Shown: one piece after another, positions 9,827-19,288 of the stretch | Position numbering within the stretch: position 1 is the stretch's first letter | How the letters are laid out: every line of letters starts with the position of its first letter | DNA from: Chromobacterium vaccinii | GTDB taxonomy: Bacteria > Pseudomonadota > Gammaproteobacteria > Burkholderiales > Chromobacteriaceae | Direction of reading: 5' to 3' | DNA length: 64,000 nt | Assembly (NCBI RefSeq): GCF_000971335.1 | Contig: NZ_JZJL01000013.1 | Location: 1-64,000, forward strand | Position numbers and translations under genes: made by a program | Notes under the pieces: generated by a model | What the model saw: the letters and a program-made list of their open reading frames with translations, nothing else | Database searches by the model: none | Told to the model about the DNA's origin: nothing

Positions 9827-11137
9827 ATGAAAAAGATACTCGCTGCAATGGCTTCCGGGCTCGCCGCCCTATCGCTGCCCGCCCTGGCCGACGCGCCGGC
9901 CGGTCCGGCGGTGGTCGCCGCCAAGGGGATCAACTCCGGCGACACCGCCTGGATGCTGACCTCCACCGCCCTGGTGCTGTTCATGACCATTCCCGGCCTG
10001 GCACTGTTCTACGGCGGCATGGTCCGCAAGAAGAACGTCCTGGCCACGCTGATGCAAAGCTTCGCCATCACCGCGCTGGTAACCGTATTGTGGGCAGTGA
10101 TCGGCTACAGCCTGGCCTTCACCGTGGGCACGCCGTACATCGGCGATCTGTCGCGCTTCATGCTGGACGGCATGGTGTACATGAAGGATGCCGGCAAGCT
10201 GGCCGTGCATCCGCTGGCCGGCACCATTCCGGAATCAGTGTTCATGACCTTCCAGATGACCTTCGCCATCATCACCCCGGCCCTGATCACCGGGGCCTTC
10301 GCCGAGCGGATGAAGTTTTCGGCGATGCTGGCCTTCATGGCGCTGTGGTCGCTGCTGGTCTACGTGCCTGTGGCGCACTGGGTATGGGCGCCGGGCGGCT
10401 GGATGGGCGACAAGGGCGTGCTGGACTTCGCCGGCGGCACCGTGGTGCACATCAACGCCGGCGTGGCCGGCCTGGTGACCGCGCTGGTGCTGGGCAAGCG
10501 CGTCGGTTTCGGCAAGGAGGCGATGCCGCCGCATAACCTGGTGCTGACCCTGGTGGGCGCGTCGATGCTGTGGGTGGGCTGGTTCGGCTTCAACGCCGGC
10601 TCGGCAGGCGCCGCCGACGGCCGCGCCGGCATGGCGATGGTCACCACCCAGGTCGCCACCGCGATGGCCGCGCTGGCCTGGATGTTCGCCGAATGGGCCA
10701 CCAAGAAGAAACCCTCGGTGCTGGGCATCGCCTCCGGCGCGGTCGCCGGCCTGGTGGCCATCACCCCGGCGGCCGGCTTCGTCGACGTCAAGGGCGCGCT
10801 GATCATCGGCCTCGCCGCCGGCGCGGTCTGCTTCTGGGGCGCCACCGGGCTCAAGCACATGCTGGGCTATGACGACTCGCTGGACGCTTTCGGCGTGCAC
10901 GGCGTGGGCGGCATCCTGGGCGCGCTGCTGACCGGCGTGTTCGCGGTCAAGGACATCGGCGGCGCCGACGGCAGCCTGGCCATCCAGGCGCTGGGCGTCG
11001 GCGTGACCATCGCCTACTGCGGCATCGTCACCTTCATCCTGCTGAAACTGGTGGACATCTTGCTGGGACTGCGCGTCGCCGAGGACGAAGAGCGCGAAGG
11101 CCTGGACCTGGTGCTGCACGGCGAGCGCGTGGAATAA
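9827..11137 (+). CDS. amtB: Ammonium transporter AmtB
   Basis: Inner-membrane ammonium channel, 436 residues. A cleavable signal peptide (about 1-22, ending LADA) precedes eleven membrane helices, as in processed proteobacterial AmtB. The twin pore histidines are visible in GTVVHINAG and FGVHGVGG, and the phenylalanine gate lies in the FMTFQMTFAIITPALITGAF-type segment. It starts 27 bases after glnK and shares its nitrogen-regulated promoter. A strong terminator follows. Confidence 0.96.
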   Translation: MKKILAAMASGLAALSLPALADAPAGPAVVAAKGINSGDTAWMLTSTALVLFMTIPGLALFYGGMVRKKNVLATLMQSFAITALVTVLWAVIGYSLAFTVGTPYIGDLSRFMLDGMVYMKDAGKLAVHPLAGTIPESVFMTFQMTFAIITPALITGAFAERMKFSAMLAFMALWSLLVYVPVAHWVWAPGGWMGDKGVLDFAGGTVVHINAGVAGLVTALVLGKRVGFGKEAMPPHNLVLTLVGASMLWVGWFGFNAGSAGAADGRAGMAMVTTQVATAMAALAWMFAEWATKKKPSVLGIASGAVAGLVAITPAAGFVDVKGALIIGLAAGAVCFWGATGLKHMLGYDDSLDAFGVHGVGGILGALLTGVFAVKDIGGADGSLAIQALGVGVTIAYCGIVTFILLKLVDILLGLRVAEDEEREGLDLVLHGERVE

Positions 11138-11173
11138 GCCGCCAGATCGAAGATTGTTGTGTAAGGGACTTGG

Positions 11174-11198
11174 CGGGGCTTCGGCCCCGTTTTTTTTT
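11174..11198 (+). terminator. Terminator of glnK-amtB
   Basis: A 6-bp GC stem, CGGGGC, with a TTCG tetraloop, followed by nine T residues, about 40 bases after the amtB stop. Confidence 0.92.
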
Positions 11199-11215
11199 CG
11201 CCGCTCCAAAATGAA

Positions 11216-11236
11216 AAACCGGCCAGGGGCCGGTTT
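11216..11236 (-). terminator. Terminator of sspA-sspB
   Basis: A 9-bp perfect stem (AAACCGGCC) with a 3-base loop, followed on the minus strand by TTTTTCATTTT. It faces the amtB terminator, so the two convergent operons are insulated from each other. Confidence 0.85.
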
Positions 11237-11253
11237 CGATCGATGCGACAAGC

Positions 11254-11685
11254 TTACTTGACGATGCGCAGGCTGGGACGCCCGCTGGGGCGGTTCGGCG
11301 ACGGATCGTCGCCGCCGGAATCCGGCGCGTCCTCTTCGGCGCTGACCGGCTTCAGGCTGGCCGCCTCCTCGCTCATCGGCTCCACCTCGAAGCCCATGCC
11401 TTCGCCGGTCTCCCGGGCGAAGATGGACATCACGTTGCCGATGGGCACCCAGATGTCGCGCGATACGCCACCGAAGCGGGCGGAAAACGAGATCCACTCA
11501 TTGTCGATGCGCAAGTTCTTGGTTGCGCCATCGGCGATGTTCAGCACGATCTCGTTGTTCTTCACGTACTCGAGCGGCACATCGGTGCGGCTGTTCACCC
11601 ATACCACGATGTACGGAGTGTAGCCATTGTCGCCGCACCACTGGTGCAGCGCGCGCAGCATGTACGGCTTGGTGCTGGAGCTCAT
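11254..11685 (-). CDS. sspB: ClpXP adaptor SspB (stringent starvation protein B)
   Basis: Adaptor that binds ssrA-tagged proteins and delivers them to ClpXP. The 143-residue protein has the SspB fold in its first ~110 residues (start STKPYMLRALHQWCGDNGYTPY). A disordered acidic linker follows, and the C-terminus ends RPSLRIVK, the short tail that docks on the ClpX zinc-binding domain. AAAGGAG precedes the ATG. It lies ten bases after sspA, the usual operon. Confidence 0.95.
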   Translation of the reverse strand: MSSSTKPYMLRALHQWCGDNGYTPYIVVWVNSRTDVPLEYVKNNEIVLNIADGATKNLRIDNEWISFSARFGGVSRDIWVPIGNVMSIFARETGEGMGFEVEPMSEEAASLKPVSAEEDAPDSGGDDPSPNRPSGRPSLRIVK

Positions 11686-11695
11686 CGCGTCTCCT

Positions 11696-12298
11696 TTACT
11701 TGCGCATCGCCTTTTCGGACGGGGTCAGCGAATCGATGAAGGACTGGCGCTGGAAGATGCGCTCGGCGTACTTGAGGATGGGCGCGGAGCTCTTGCCCAG
11801 GTCGATATTGTAGTGCTCCAGGCGCCACATCAGCGGGGCGATGGCCACGTCGATCATCGAGAAATCGTCGCCCAGCATGAACTTCTGCTTGGAGAAGATC
11901 GGCGCGATGGTGGTCAGGCCGTCGCGGATCGCTTCGCGCGCCTTGGTCGCTTCCTTGCCGGTGGCGCCGGCTTCCAGCGTTTTCACGTGAATGAACAGCT
12001 CGTTCTCGAAACGATGCAGGAACAGGCGGGCGCGGGCGCGCATCACCGGATCGGCCGGCATCAGCTGAGGATGGGGGAAACGCTCGTCGATGTATTCATT
12101 GATGATGTTCGACTCATGCAGGATCAGGTCGCGCTCCACCAGAACCGGCACTTCGTTGTACGGGTTCATCACAGCCAGATCTTCCGGCTTGTTATGGATA
12201 TCCACATCGATGATTTCGAAATCCATCCCTTTTTCGAAGAGCACGATACGGCAGCGCTGACTGAACGGGCAGGTGATTCCGGAGTAGAGGGTCATCAT
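11696..12298 (-). CDS. sspA: Stringent starvation protein A (GST-fold RNA polymerase partner)
   Basis: A 200-residue glutathione-S-transferase-fold protein that associates with RNA polymerase and lowers H-NS under stress in enteric bacteria. The thioredoxin-like N-terminal domain begins MTLYSGITCPFSQRCRIVLFEKGMD, followed by the all-helical C-terminal domain. Tandem ATG codons (12298 and 12295) follow AAGGAT; the first is given. It forms an operon with sspB. Confidence 0.94.
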   Translation of the reverse strand: MMTLYSGITCPFSQRCRIVLFEKGMDFEIIDVDIHNKPEDLAVMNPYNEVPVLVERDLILHESNIINEYIDERFPHPQLMPADPVMRARARLFLHRFENELFIHVKTLEAGATGKEATKAREAIRDGLTTIAPIFSKQKFMLGDDFSMIDVAIAPLMWRLEHYNIDLGKSSAPILKYAERIFQRQSFIDSLTPSEKAMRK

Positions 12299-12408
12299 GG
12301 CGGATAAAATCCTTGACTAACTTAAAAAATGAGTGCAGCGCGCATTCTAGCACTATCCAGCGGCCACATTCCAGTCTTTCAACACAACATCATGATTTTA
12401 AAAAAGAA

Positions 12409-12432
12409 AAAGGCGGAATCTCTTCCGCCTTT
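12409..12432 (-). terminator. Terminator of petABC
   Basis: A 10-bp perfect stem (AAAGGCGGAA) with a 4-base loop and A/T runs on both sides. On the minus strand it ends in TTTTTCTTTTTT, about 20 bases past the petC stop. Confidence 0.88.
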
Positions 12433-12451
12433 TTTCAACAGGCTGATCGCT

Positions 12452-13216
12452 TTAGTGCACGTCGCGCCAGTATTCCTTCTTCAGCAGATACACCAGCGGG
12501 AACAACAGCAGACCGAGGAACATCACCACCACGTAACCGATCTGCTGACGCTTCACCGCGGCCGGCTCGCCCATATAGACCAGGAAGTTGGTCAGGTCGC
12601 GCATGCGGCGGTCGAACTCGGCGGTGTTGGCCTTGCCGTTCTCCAGCTTGGTCAGCGTGCCCGCCTTGACCAGTTCGAGCTTATGCTCCTCCTGGCCTTC
12701 GGCGTTCTTCACCGTCTTCAGCTCCTGCTCGCCCTGCCATTCCCAGAAGATGTGCGGCATGCCCACCTTGTCGAACACCAGGTTGTTCCAGCCGGTCGGA
12801 CGGGACGGATCGCGATAGAAGCCGCGCAGATAGCTGTACAGATAATCGGCGCCGCGGGAACGGGCGATCAGCGACAGGTCCGGCGGCGTCGCGCCGAACC
12901 AGGCCTTGGCGTCCTGCTTGTTCATCGCGATGTTCATCTGGTCGCCGATCTTGGCGCCCTCCGGCATCAGGTCGGCCTTGATCTGCTCCTCGGTCAGGCC
13001 GATGTCCTCCAACCGGTTGTAGCGCATCATGCTGGCCGAGTGGCAGGACAGGCAGTAGTTGGCGAAGATCTGCGCGCCGCGCTGCAGGCTCTCGGTGTCC
13101 TGGATGTCGATGTTCGCCTTGTCGAGCTTGGGCCCGCCCTCGTTGGCGAAGACCGGCATCGCGACAGGCAGCGCCAGCGCCGCGGCGGCGATCAGGTGAC
13201 GGATCTTGTTTTTCAT
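12452..13216 (-). CDS. petC: Cytochrome c1 of the bc1 complex
   Basis: Cytochrome c1 takes electrons from the Rieske protein and passes them to soluble cytochrome c. The 254-residue product has a signal peptide (about 1-24, ending FANE), the heme-binding motif C55-L-S-C58-H59 and the axial methionine region. A C-terminal membrane anchor (about 226-245) ends with KKEYWRDVH. The ATG at 13216 is chosen because the signal peptide starts there; a much longer open frame reaching 14518 is a read-through of another frame of petB. Confidence 0.95.
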   Translation of the reverse strand: MKNKIRHLIAAAALALPVAMPVFANEGGPKLDKANIDIQDTESLQRGAQIFANYCLSCHSASMMRYNRLEDIGLTEEQIKADLMPEGAKIGDQMNIAMNKQDAKAWFGATPPDLSLIARSRGADYLYSYLRGFYRDPSRPTGWNNLVFDKVGMPHIFWEWQGEQELKTVKNAEGQEEHKLELVKAGTLTKLENGKANTAEFDRRMRDLTNFLVYMGEPAAVKRQQIGYVVVMFLGLLLFPLVYLLKKEYWRDVH

Positions 13217-13233
13217 TTTCCTTATCCCCTTGC

Positions 13234-14577
13234 TTACACGTTCATGGCGAACAGCGCGGCCAGGAACACGGTCAGCGCCACCAGGGCCACGAACTGGATC
13301 TGGCGCTTGGCGTTGGTATCGGTCACGCGCTCCGGCACCGGGAGGCTGCCCACGTCGTTCTTGGTGTAGAACGGCATGCCCAGGAAGAAGGCGAAGTAGA
13401 TCGCCGAGAAAATCTGCGAGATCAGCGTGCGCACTTCGGTCGGCGGCATCGCGCCCAGGATGCCCAGCCCGATGAACGCGGCGATGAACAACACCAGCGC
13501 CACCTTGAACTTGGGACCGCGGTAGCGGATGGACTTGATCGGCGAGCGGTCCAGCCACGGCAGGAAGGCGATCAGCACCACAGCCGCGCCCATCGCCAGC
13601 ACGCCCCACACCTGGGTGCCGGCAAATGACGGAATGGCGCGCAGAATCGCGTAGAACGGCGTGAAGTACCACACCGGCGCGATGTGCGGCGGGGTCTTCA
13701 GCGGGTCGGCCTGATCGAAGTTCGGGTGCTCGAGGAAGTAGCCGCCCATTTCCGGCAGGAAGAACACGATCACCGAGAACACCACCATGAACACCACGAC
13801 GCCGAGGATGTCCTTGATCGTGTAGTAGGGGTGGGAGTAGATGCCGTCCAGGTACAGGCCGGTATTCGGGTCCTTGGGCTGCTTCTTGATCTCCACGCCG
13901 TCCGGGTTGTTGGAACCCACTTCGTGCAGCGCCATCAGGTGGGCCGCCACCAGCGCCAGCAACACCAGCGGCACCGCGATCACGTGCAGCGCGAAGAAGC
14001 GGTTCAGCGTGGCGTCGGACACCACGAAGTCGCCGCGTATCCACAGCGACAGATCGGGGCCGATCACCGGGATGGAGCCGAACAGGTTGACGATCACCTG
14101 GGCGCCCCAGAACGACATCTGGCCCCAAGGCAGCAGGTAGCCCATGAAGGCTTCGGCCATCAGGCACAGGAAAATCAGCGTGCCGAACACCCACACCAGT
14201 TCGCGCGGCTGCTTGTACGAGCCGTAGATCAGGCCGCGGAACATGTGCAGGTAGACCACGACGAAGAACATCGACGCGCCGGTGGAGTGCATGTAGCGGA
14301 TGATCCAGCCGCCGGCCACGTCGCGCATGATGTACTCGACCGAGGCGAAGGCGACCGGAATGCCGGCGGCGTTCAGCGTGCCGTCCGGCTTGTAGTTCAT
14401 GGTCAGGAAGATGCCGGTGACGATCTGCAGCACCAGCACCAGCATGGCCAGCGAACCGAAGAAGTACCAGAAATTGAAGTTCTTGGGCGCGACGTACTTG
14501 CCCCATTGACTTTCCCACAGGGCGGTCAGCGGGAACCGCTCGTCCACCCAGTTAAGCAATTTTTGCGCTTTGCTCAT
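13234..14577 (-). CDS. petB: Cytochrome b of the bc1 complex (PVWY variant)
   Basis: Quinol-oxidising, proton-translocating subunit, 447 residues. The four heme ligands are H97 and H111 on one helix and H198 and H213 on another. The Qo-site motif, usually PEWY, reads P301-V302-W303-Y304; the glutamate thought to accept a quinol proton is therefore a valine. Natural PVWY variants are known in some bacterial cytochromes b. It is co-transcribed with petA (14 bases upstream) and petC. Confidence 0.96.
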   Translation of the reverse strand: MSKAQKLLNWVDERFPLTALWESQWGKYVAPKNFNFWYFFGSLAMLVLVLQIVTGIFLTMNYKPDGTLNAAGIPVAFASVEYIMRDVAGGWIIRYMHSTGASMFFVVVYLHMFRGLIYGSYKQPRELVWVFGTLIFLCLMAEAFMGYLLPWGQMSFWGAQVIVNLFGSIPVIGPDLSLWIRGDFVVSDATLNRFFALHVIAVPLVLLALVAAHLMALHEVGSNNPDGVEIKKQPKDPNTGLYLDGIYSHPYYTIKDILGVVVFMVVFSVIVFFLPEMGGYFLEHPNFDQADPLKTPPHIAPVWYFTPFYAILRAIPSFAGTQVWGVLAMGAAVVLIAFLPWLDRSPIKSIRYRGPKFKVALVLFIAAFIGLGILGAMPPTEVRTLISQIFSAIYFAFFLGMPFYTKNDVGSLPVPERVTDTNAKRQIQFVALVALTVFLAALFAMNV

Positions 14578-14591
14578 TTTTCACCCTCAGC

Positions 14592-15176
14592 TTATTTGTC
14601 GTCGCCAATCAGCAGGCGGCTATCGGACAGATACTTGTGCGGGGGGATTTCCAGGTTCTTGGGCGCCGGCACCCCTTTGAACACGCGGGCGGCCAGATCG
14701 AACTTGGAACCATGGCAGGGGCAGTAGAAGCCTCCCAGCCACTCCGGCCCCAGGTCGGCGGGAGCCAGGTCGGGCCGGAAGGTCGGCGAACAGCCCAGAT
14801 GGGTGCAGATGCCCACCGCCACCAGGAATTGCGGCTTGATCGAACGATTTTCGTTCTGGCAGTACTTGGGCTGTTGATCGACTTCGGATTTCGGATCCAC
14901 CAGCTTGGGATCGTTCTTGGGCAGGTTCTTGATCTGCTCGGGCGTGCGGCTGAGCACCCACACCGGCTTGCCGCGCCATTCGACGTTGATCTTCTGGCCG
15001 GCTTCGATCTTGCCGATGTCGACCTCGACCGGCGCGCCGGCCGCCTTGGCCCTCTCGGACGGGAAAAAGCTCATGAAAAATGGCGTGGCCGCGCCGACTA
15101 CCGCAACACCCCCAACAGCGCTGGAGGCGATCGTCAGAAAACGACGGCGCCCCGTATCGACTTGCTGTTCACTCAT
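14592..15176 (-). CDS. petA: Rieske iron-sulfur protein of the bc1 complex
   Basis: Carries the [2Fe-2S] cluster that takes the first electron from quinol at the Qo site. The 194-residue product starts with a twin-arginine signal/anchor (RRRFLTIASSAVGG). It holds both cluster-binding boxes, CTHLGC and CPCHGS, each with one cysteine and one histidine ligand. The ATG at 15176 follows GAGG; the frame continues a few codons upstream through weaker starts. First gene of petABC. Confidence 0.95.
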   Translation of the reverse strand: MSEQQVDTGRRRFLTIASSAVGGVAVVGAATPFFMSFFPSERAKAAGAPVEVDIGKIEAGQKINVEWRGKPVWVLSRTPEQIKNLPKNDPKLVDPKSEVDQQPKYCQNENRSIKPQFLVAVGICTHLGCSPTFRPDLAPADLGPEWLGGFYCPCHGSKFDLAARVFKGVPAPKNLEIPPHKYLSDSRLLIGDDK

Positions 15177-15290
15177 TACAGTCATCCTCAATCGTGGAAA
15201 TCGAGCCCTAAACCGCTGGATTTTACCCGATTACTAGTAGGGACTTGAAGCTTCTATGCAAATAAATTGAGCGAGACGCCAGCAACTTGC

Positions 15291-16046
15291 TTAAACAGGG
15301 TTATAAACGTCAATAAATTCGACATTTATGCCAGAGACTTGCGCCAAATGCTCGCCTAGTGCCTTGATGCCAAAGCGTTCCGTGGCATGATGCCCAGCGG
15401 CGATGAATGCCACATCACTTTCCATCGCCATGTGGTAATTCTGTTCCGATGCTTCGCCGGTGATGAAAACGTCAACCCCGAGCGCGATCGCGTCGGCGAA
15501 AAAACCCTGCGCGCCGCCGGTGCACCACGCCACCCTGCGCACCGGCTTGCCTGGCCTTCCCAACAGCTGCGCCTGCCGTCCCAACGCCCCTGTCACATGC
15601 TCCGCGAACGCCGCGGCATCGCCATCTCCGGCCCAGCCGCCATGCCAGAGCAGACTCTGCTCGCCGGCTTGCCCCGCAGGCTCCAGTCCCAGCGCCTTGC
15701 CCAGCTGCGCGTTGTTGCCAAGCTCCAGATGCCCGTCCAGCGGCAGGTGATACGCCAGCAGGCTGATGTCGTGCTGCAGCAAGGCGCGGATGCGCTGCTT
15801 CTTCATGCCGCAGATGCGCGCGTCCTCGCCTTTCCAGAAATAACCGTGATGCACCAGAATCGCGTCCGCGCCTTGCGCCGCCGCGGCATCGATCAAGGCC
15901 TGCGACGCCGTGACGCCGGTCACCACCTTCCTGATCTCGCCGCGCCCCTCCACCTGCAGGCCGTTGGGGGCGTAATCTTTGTAGCGCCAAGGCTCAAGAC
16001 AGGCATCCAAAATATTCTGTACGTCATTAATCTGCATAGCCTTCAT
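15291..16046 (-). CDS. Nif3-like dinuclear metal centre protein (YbgI family)
   Basis: A 251-residue member of the Nif3/YbgI family, which forms hexamers with a two-metal site; its reaction is not settled. The metal-binding residues are seen in LVHHGYFWKGE, LLAYHLPLDGH and the late IAAGHHATERFG segments. It is often annotated GTP cyclohydrolase I type 2, but that activity is doubtful for most members. The ATG at 16046 and an internal ATG at 16037 both follow purine-rich stretches. It stands alone beside petABC. Confidence 0.88.
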   Translation of the reverse strand: MKAMQINDVQNILDACLEPWRYKDYAPNGLQVEGRGEIRKVVTGVTASQALIDAAAAQGADAILVHHGYFWKGEDARICGMKKQRIRALLQHDISLLAYHLPLDGHLELGNNAQLGKALGLEPAGQAGEQSLLWHGGWAGDGDAAAFAEHVTGALGRQAQLLGRPGKPVRRVAWCTGGAQGFFADAIALGVDVFITGEASEQNYHMAMESDVAFIAAGHHATERFGIKALGEHLAQVSGINVEFIDVYNPV

Positions 16047-16386
16047 TTCCTCAATATTGATTACTGACGGAGCTTTGTCATTATTCGCGACGATTCTGGC
16101 GAATTCCGCGCAGAATTCCCCTCGCTTTGCCGGATGTTTTTAAAGTGGATAAAATCAACGGAATTGTCCGCCCCGCGCGATGGTTCCCAGTCATGGGCCA
16201 TCTGGCTTCGCCCCGCAATGCCATGCAGCGATATGAGCTATTCTCGACATCAGCGGATGGCATTCGGCGCTAACGCGATCACTTTCGCGGGCGATCCGCT
16301 TCAGCGCTCCCCAGCCCGACAAAGCCGGCACGCAGAGATTCATACAAGCGCATGCGGCGGGAAACTCGATCATACAGGAAGCTTCA
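16047..16386. other. Divergent intergenic region before rmlB
   Basis: No gene is seen in this 340-base gap between the minus-strand Nif3-like gene and plus-strand rmlB; a 60-codon frame on the minus strand (16081-16263) looks spurious. It contains the rml promoter candidate listed separately. Confidence 0.6.
16127..16155 (+). promoter_or_regulatory. Sigma-70-type promoter candidate for rmlBDAC
   Basis: TTGCCG and TAAAAT stand 17 bases apart, fitting the -35/-10 consensus at four and five of six positions. It would give a leader of about 225 bases before rmlB. No ops element is seen in this leader. Confidence 0.45.
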
Positions 16387-17445
16387 ATGACCATTCTCGT
16401 TACCGGCGGCGCCGGCTTCATCGGCGGCAACTTCGTTCTCGACTGGCTGGCCGGCCGCGAGGAAACCGTTGTCAATCTGGATGCTCTGACTTACGCCGGC
16501 AATCTGGAAACCCTGCACACAGTCAGGACCAAACCCAACCATGTTTTCACCCATGGCGATATCGGCGACCGGAAACTGGTCGCCGAGCTGCTGCGCGACC
16601 ATCGCCCGCGGGCCATCGTCAATTTTGCCGCGGAAAGCCACGTGGACCGCTCGATACACGGCCCGGGCGATTTCATTCAGACCAATATCGTCGGCACCTT
16701 TAACCTTCTGGAATGCGCGCGCGAATACTGGAACGGGCTGGAGGCCGGCGAGCGCGAGGCCTTCCGCTTCCTCCATGTGTCCACCGACGAGGTATACGGC
16801 ACCCTGCAGGCTAAAGACCCTCCCTTCGCCGAAACCAAGCGCTACGAGCCGAACAGCCCCTACTCCGCCTCCAAAGCGGCGTCCGACCATCTGGTGCGGG
16901 CCTGGCATCACACTTACGGCCTGCCGGTGCTGACCACCAATTGCAGCAACAACTACGGGCCTTACCACTTTCCCGAGAAACTGATCCCGTTGGTCATCCT
17001 GAACGCGCTGGCCGGCAAGCCGTTGCCCATCTACGGCGATGGGCGGCAAGTCCGCGACTGGCTGTACGTCAAAGACCACTGCAGCGCGATCCGCCGCGTG
17101 CTGGAAGCCGGCGAACCCGGCGAAACCTACAATGTCGGCGGCTGGAACGAAAAAACCAATCTCGAAGTGGTCAGCGCCATCTGCGGCATCCTGGATCAAC
17201 TGAAGCCCCGCGCGGATGGACAGGCCTATCGCGAGCAGATCCAATTCGTCGCCGACCGGCCCGGCCACGACCGCCGCTACGCGATCGACGCGCGCAAGTT
17301 GGAGCGGGAGTTGGGCTGGAAGCCGGCCGAGACCTTCGACAGCGGCGTCCGCAAAACCGTCGAATGGTATTTGAACAATCCGGCCTGGATCGAGCATGTC
17401 AGCAATGGCAGCTACCGCGACTGGCTCGACAAGCACTACGGATGA
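16387..17445 (+). CDS. rmlB: dTDP-glucose 4,6-dehydratase
   Basis: Second step of dTDP-L-rhamnose synthesis: converts dTDP-glucose to dTDP-4-keto-6-deoxyglucose with bound NAD. The 352-residue extended SDR protein has the N-terminal [10 protein letters not shown] nucleotide motif, the STDEVYG segment with the catalytic Thr-Asp-Glu, and YSASK with the active tyrosine and lysine. Its stop overlaps the rmlD start (ATGA), so the two are translationally coupled. First gene of rmlBDAC. Confidence 0.96.
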   Translation: MTILVTGGAGFIGGNFVLDWLAGREETVVNLDALTYAGNLETLHTVRTKPNHVFTHGDIGDRKLVAELLRDHRPRAIVNFAAESHVDRSIHGPGDFIQTNIVGTFNLLECAREYWNGLEAGEREAFRFLHVSTDEVYGTLQAKDPPFAETKRYEPNSPYSASKAASDHLVRAWHHTYGLPVLTTNCSNNYGPYHFPEKLIPLVILNALAGKPLPIYGDGRQVRDWLYVKDHCSAIRRVLEAGEPGETYNVGGWNEKTNLEVVSAICGILDQLKPRADGQAYREQIQFVADRPGHDRRYAIDARKLERELGWKPAETFDSGVRKTVEWYLNNPAWIEHVSNGSYRDWLDKHYG

Positions 17446-18374
17446 GCGCCATGCCCCGCATACTGATCACCGGTAAAAATGGCCAGGTCGGCCATGAATT
17501 GCAACGCTCGCTGGCGCCGCTGGGCGAACTGATCGCCACTGACAGGCAGGAGCTGGACCTGGCCCAGAGCGGAGAACGCATCGAACAGGCTCTGGATCGC
17601 CTCCAGCCGGACATCATCGCCAATCCTGCCGCCTATACCGCGGTCGACAAAGCCGAAAGCGACGAAGCGACGGCGAACGCCGTCAACGCCGACGCCGTCG
17701 GCGTCATCGCGCGCTGGGCCGCCCGCCGCGGCGCGCTGCTGGTGCACTACTCCACCGACTACGTCTTCAACGGCGACGGCGAACGCCCCTGGCGCGAAAG
17801 CGACGCCACCGGCCCGCAGTCTGCGTATGGCCGCAGCAAGCTCGCGGGCGAAGAAGCCATCCGGCATGCCGCGCCTCGCCACCTGATACTGCGCACCAGC
17901 TGGGTGTTTGGCGCGCATGGCGCCAATTTTCTGAAAACCATGCTGAAGCTGGGACAGGAGCGGGAGACGCTCAAGGTTGTCAACGACCAGATCGGCGCGC
18001 CGGCATCCGCCGCCCTGATCGCCGACGTCACCGCCGAACTGATCCGCCGCTATCTGTCCGGATCGGATGGATTCGCATTCGGCACCTACCATCTGGCGCC
18101 CCTTGGCGAAACCAGTTGGCATGGCTATGCGGCCTACCTGCTCCAGCGCGCCGCCGCATCCGGCCTGGCGCTGACAGTCGATCCCACAAACATCCAGGGC
18201 ATTCCCAGCGCCGAGTACCCGCTGCCGGCCAAGCGCCCAGCCAACTCCCGCCTCTGTTGCGACAAACTGAGAGACACCTTCTGCATCGCGCTGCCCGAAT
18301 GGCAGGACGGCGTGGACCAGGTACTCGCGCAACTGCTGCAGGCCACTGGCGGCGACAAGCCCCCTCAGGAATGA
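17442..18374 (+). CDS. rmlD: dTDP-4-dehydrorhamnose reductase
   Basis: Last step of dTDP-L-rhamnose synthesis: reduces dTDP-4-keto-L-rhamnose using NAD(P)H. The product is 310 residues from the ATG at 17442 ([20 protein letters not shown]). It has the GKNGQVG dinucleotide motif, the STDYVFNGD segment and YGRSK with the catalytic tyrosine and lysine. A second ATG at 17451 is possible, but the ATGA overlap with rmlB favours the first. The frame is open far upstream inside rmlB, which is coincidental. Confidence 0.95.
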   Translation: MSAMPRILITGKNGQVGHELQRSLAPLGELIATDRQELDLAQSGERIEQALDRLQPDIIANPAAYTAVDKAESDEATANAVNADAVGVIARWAARRGALLVHYSTDYVFNGDGERPWRESDATGPQSAYGRSKLAGEEAIRHAAPRHLILRTSWVFGAHGANFLKTMLKLGQERETLKVVNDQIGAPASAALIADVTAELIRRYLSGSDGFAFGTYHLAPLGETSWHGYAAYLLQRAAASGLALTVDPTNIQGIPSAEYPLPAKRPANSRLCCDKLRDTFCIALPEWQDGVDQVLAQLLQATGGDKPPQE

Positions 18375-18391
18375 CAACAGGAGAGCAAGCC

Positions 18392-19264
18392 ATGAAACGC
18401 AAAGGCATCATTCTCGCCGGCGGCTCCGGCACCCGGCTGTATCCGGCCACGATCGCCGTCAGCAAGCAACTGCTGCCGATCTACGACAAACCGATGATCT
18501 ATTACCCGCTGACCACGCTGATGCTGTCGGGCATCCAAGATATTCTGATCATCTCCACGCCACAGGACACGCCCCGTTTCCAGCAATTGCTCGGCGACGG
18601 CAGCCAATGGGGCGTCAAGCTTCAATACGCGGTCCAGCCCAGCCCGGACGGCCTGGCTCAGGCCTTCCTTATCGGCGAGACATTCATCAACGGCAATCCG
18701 TCGGCGCTGGTGCTCGGCGACAATATCTTCTACGGCCACGAATTTTCCAATCTGCTGCAGACCGCCAACATCCAAAACGATGGCGCGACCGTCTTCGCCT
18801 ACCGGGTCAGCGATCCCAATCGTTACGGCGTGGTGGAGTTCGACCAACAAGGCCGCGCCCTGTCCATCGAGGAAAAACCCCCCAAACCCAAATCGCACTA
18901 TGCTGTGACCGGCCTGTATTTCTATGACTCGCAAGTCGTTGAGATCGCAAAAAGCATCAAGCCCTCGCCGCGCGGCGAACTGGAAATCACCGACATCAAC
19001 AACATTTATCTGCTGCAGCAGCAATTGAATGTACAAACCATGGGCCGCGGTTACGCTTGGCTGGATACCGGCACCCACGAGTCACTGCTTGAGGCGGGCC
19101 AGTTCATCGCCACCATTGAGAACCGCCAGGGGCAAAAGGTCGCTTGCCCTGAGGAAATCGCCTTCCGCAACGGCTGGATCGATGAAGCTCAGGTGCTACG
19201 GCTGGCTCAGCCTCTGCAGAAGACCGGTTATGGCCGCTATTTGCTCACAATGATTGCGAACTAA
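18392..19264 (+). CDS. rmlA: Glucose-1-phosphate thymidylyltransferase
   Basis: First step of the pathway: joins dTTP and glucose-1-phosphate to dTDP-glucose. The 290-residue product starts [18 protein letters not shown], the nucleotide-binding signature, and has LGDNIFYG and [19 protein letters not shown], both typical of RmlA. The ATG at 18392 follows AGGAG. It lies 17 bases after rmlD. Confidence 0.96.
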   Translation: MKRKGIILAGGSGTRLYPATIAVSKQLLPIYDKPMIYYPLTTLMLSGIQDILIISTPQDTPRFQQLLGDGSQWGVKLQYAVQPSPDGLAQAFLIGETFINGNPSALVLGDNIFYGHEFSNLLQTANIQNDGATVFAYRVSDPNRYGVVEFDQQGRALSIEEKPPKPKSHYAVTGLYFYDSQVVEIAKSIKPSPRGELEITDINNIYLLQQQLNVQTMGRGYAWLDTGTHESLLEAGQFIATIENRQGQKVACPEEIAFRNGWIDEAQVLRLAQPLQKTGYGRYLLTMIAN

Positions 19265-19288
19265 TCCAAACAAAGCAGAATAAGCACC

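Noticed and set aside
12452..14518. 688-codon minus-strand frame starting inside petB
   Set aside because: Only its last 254 codons are petC; the rest is an out-of-frame reading of petB with low-complexity sequence.
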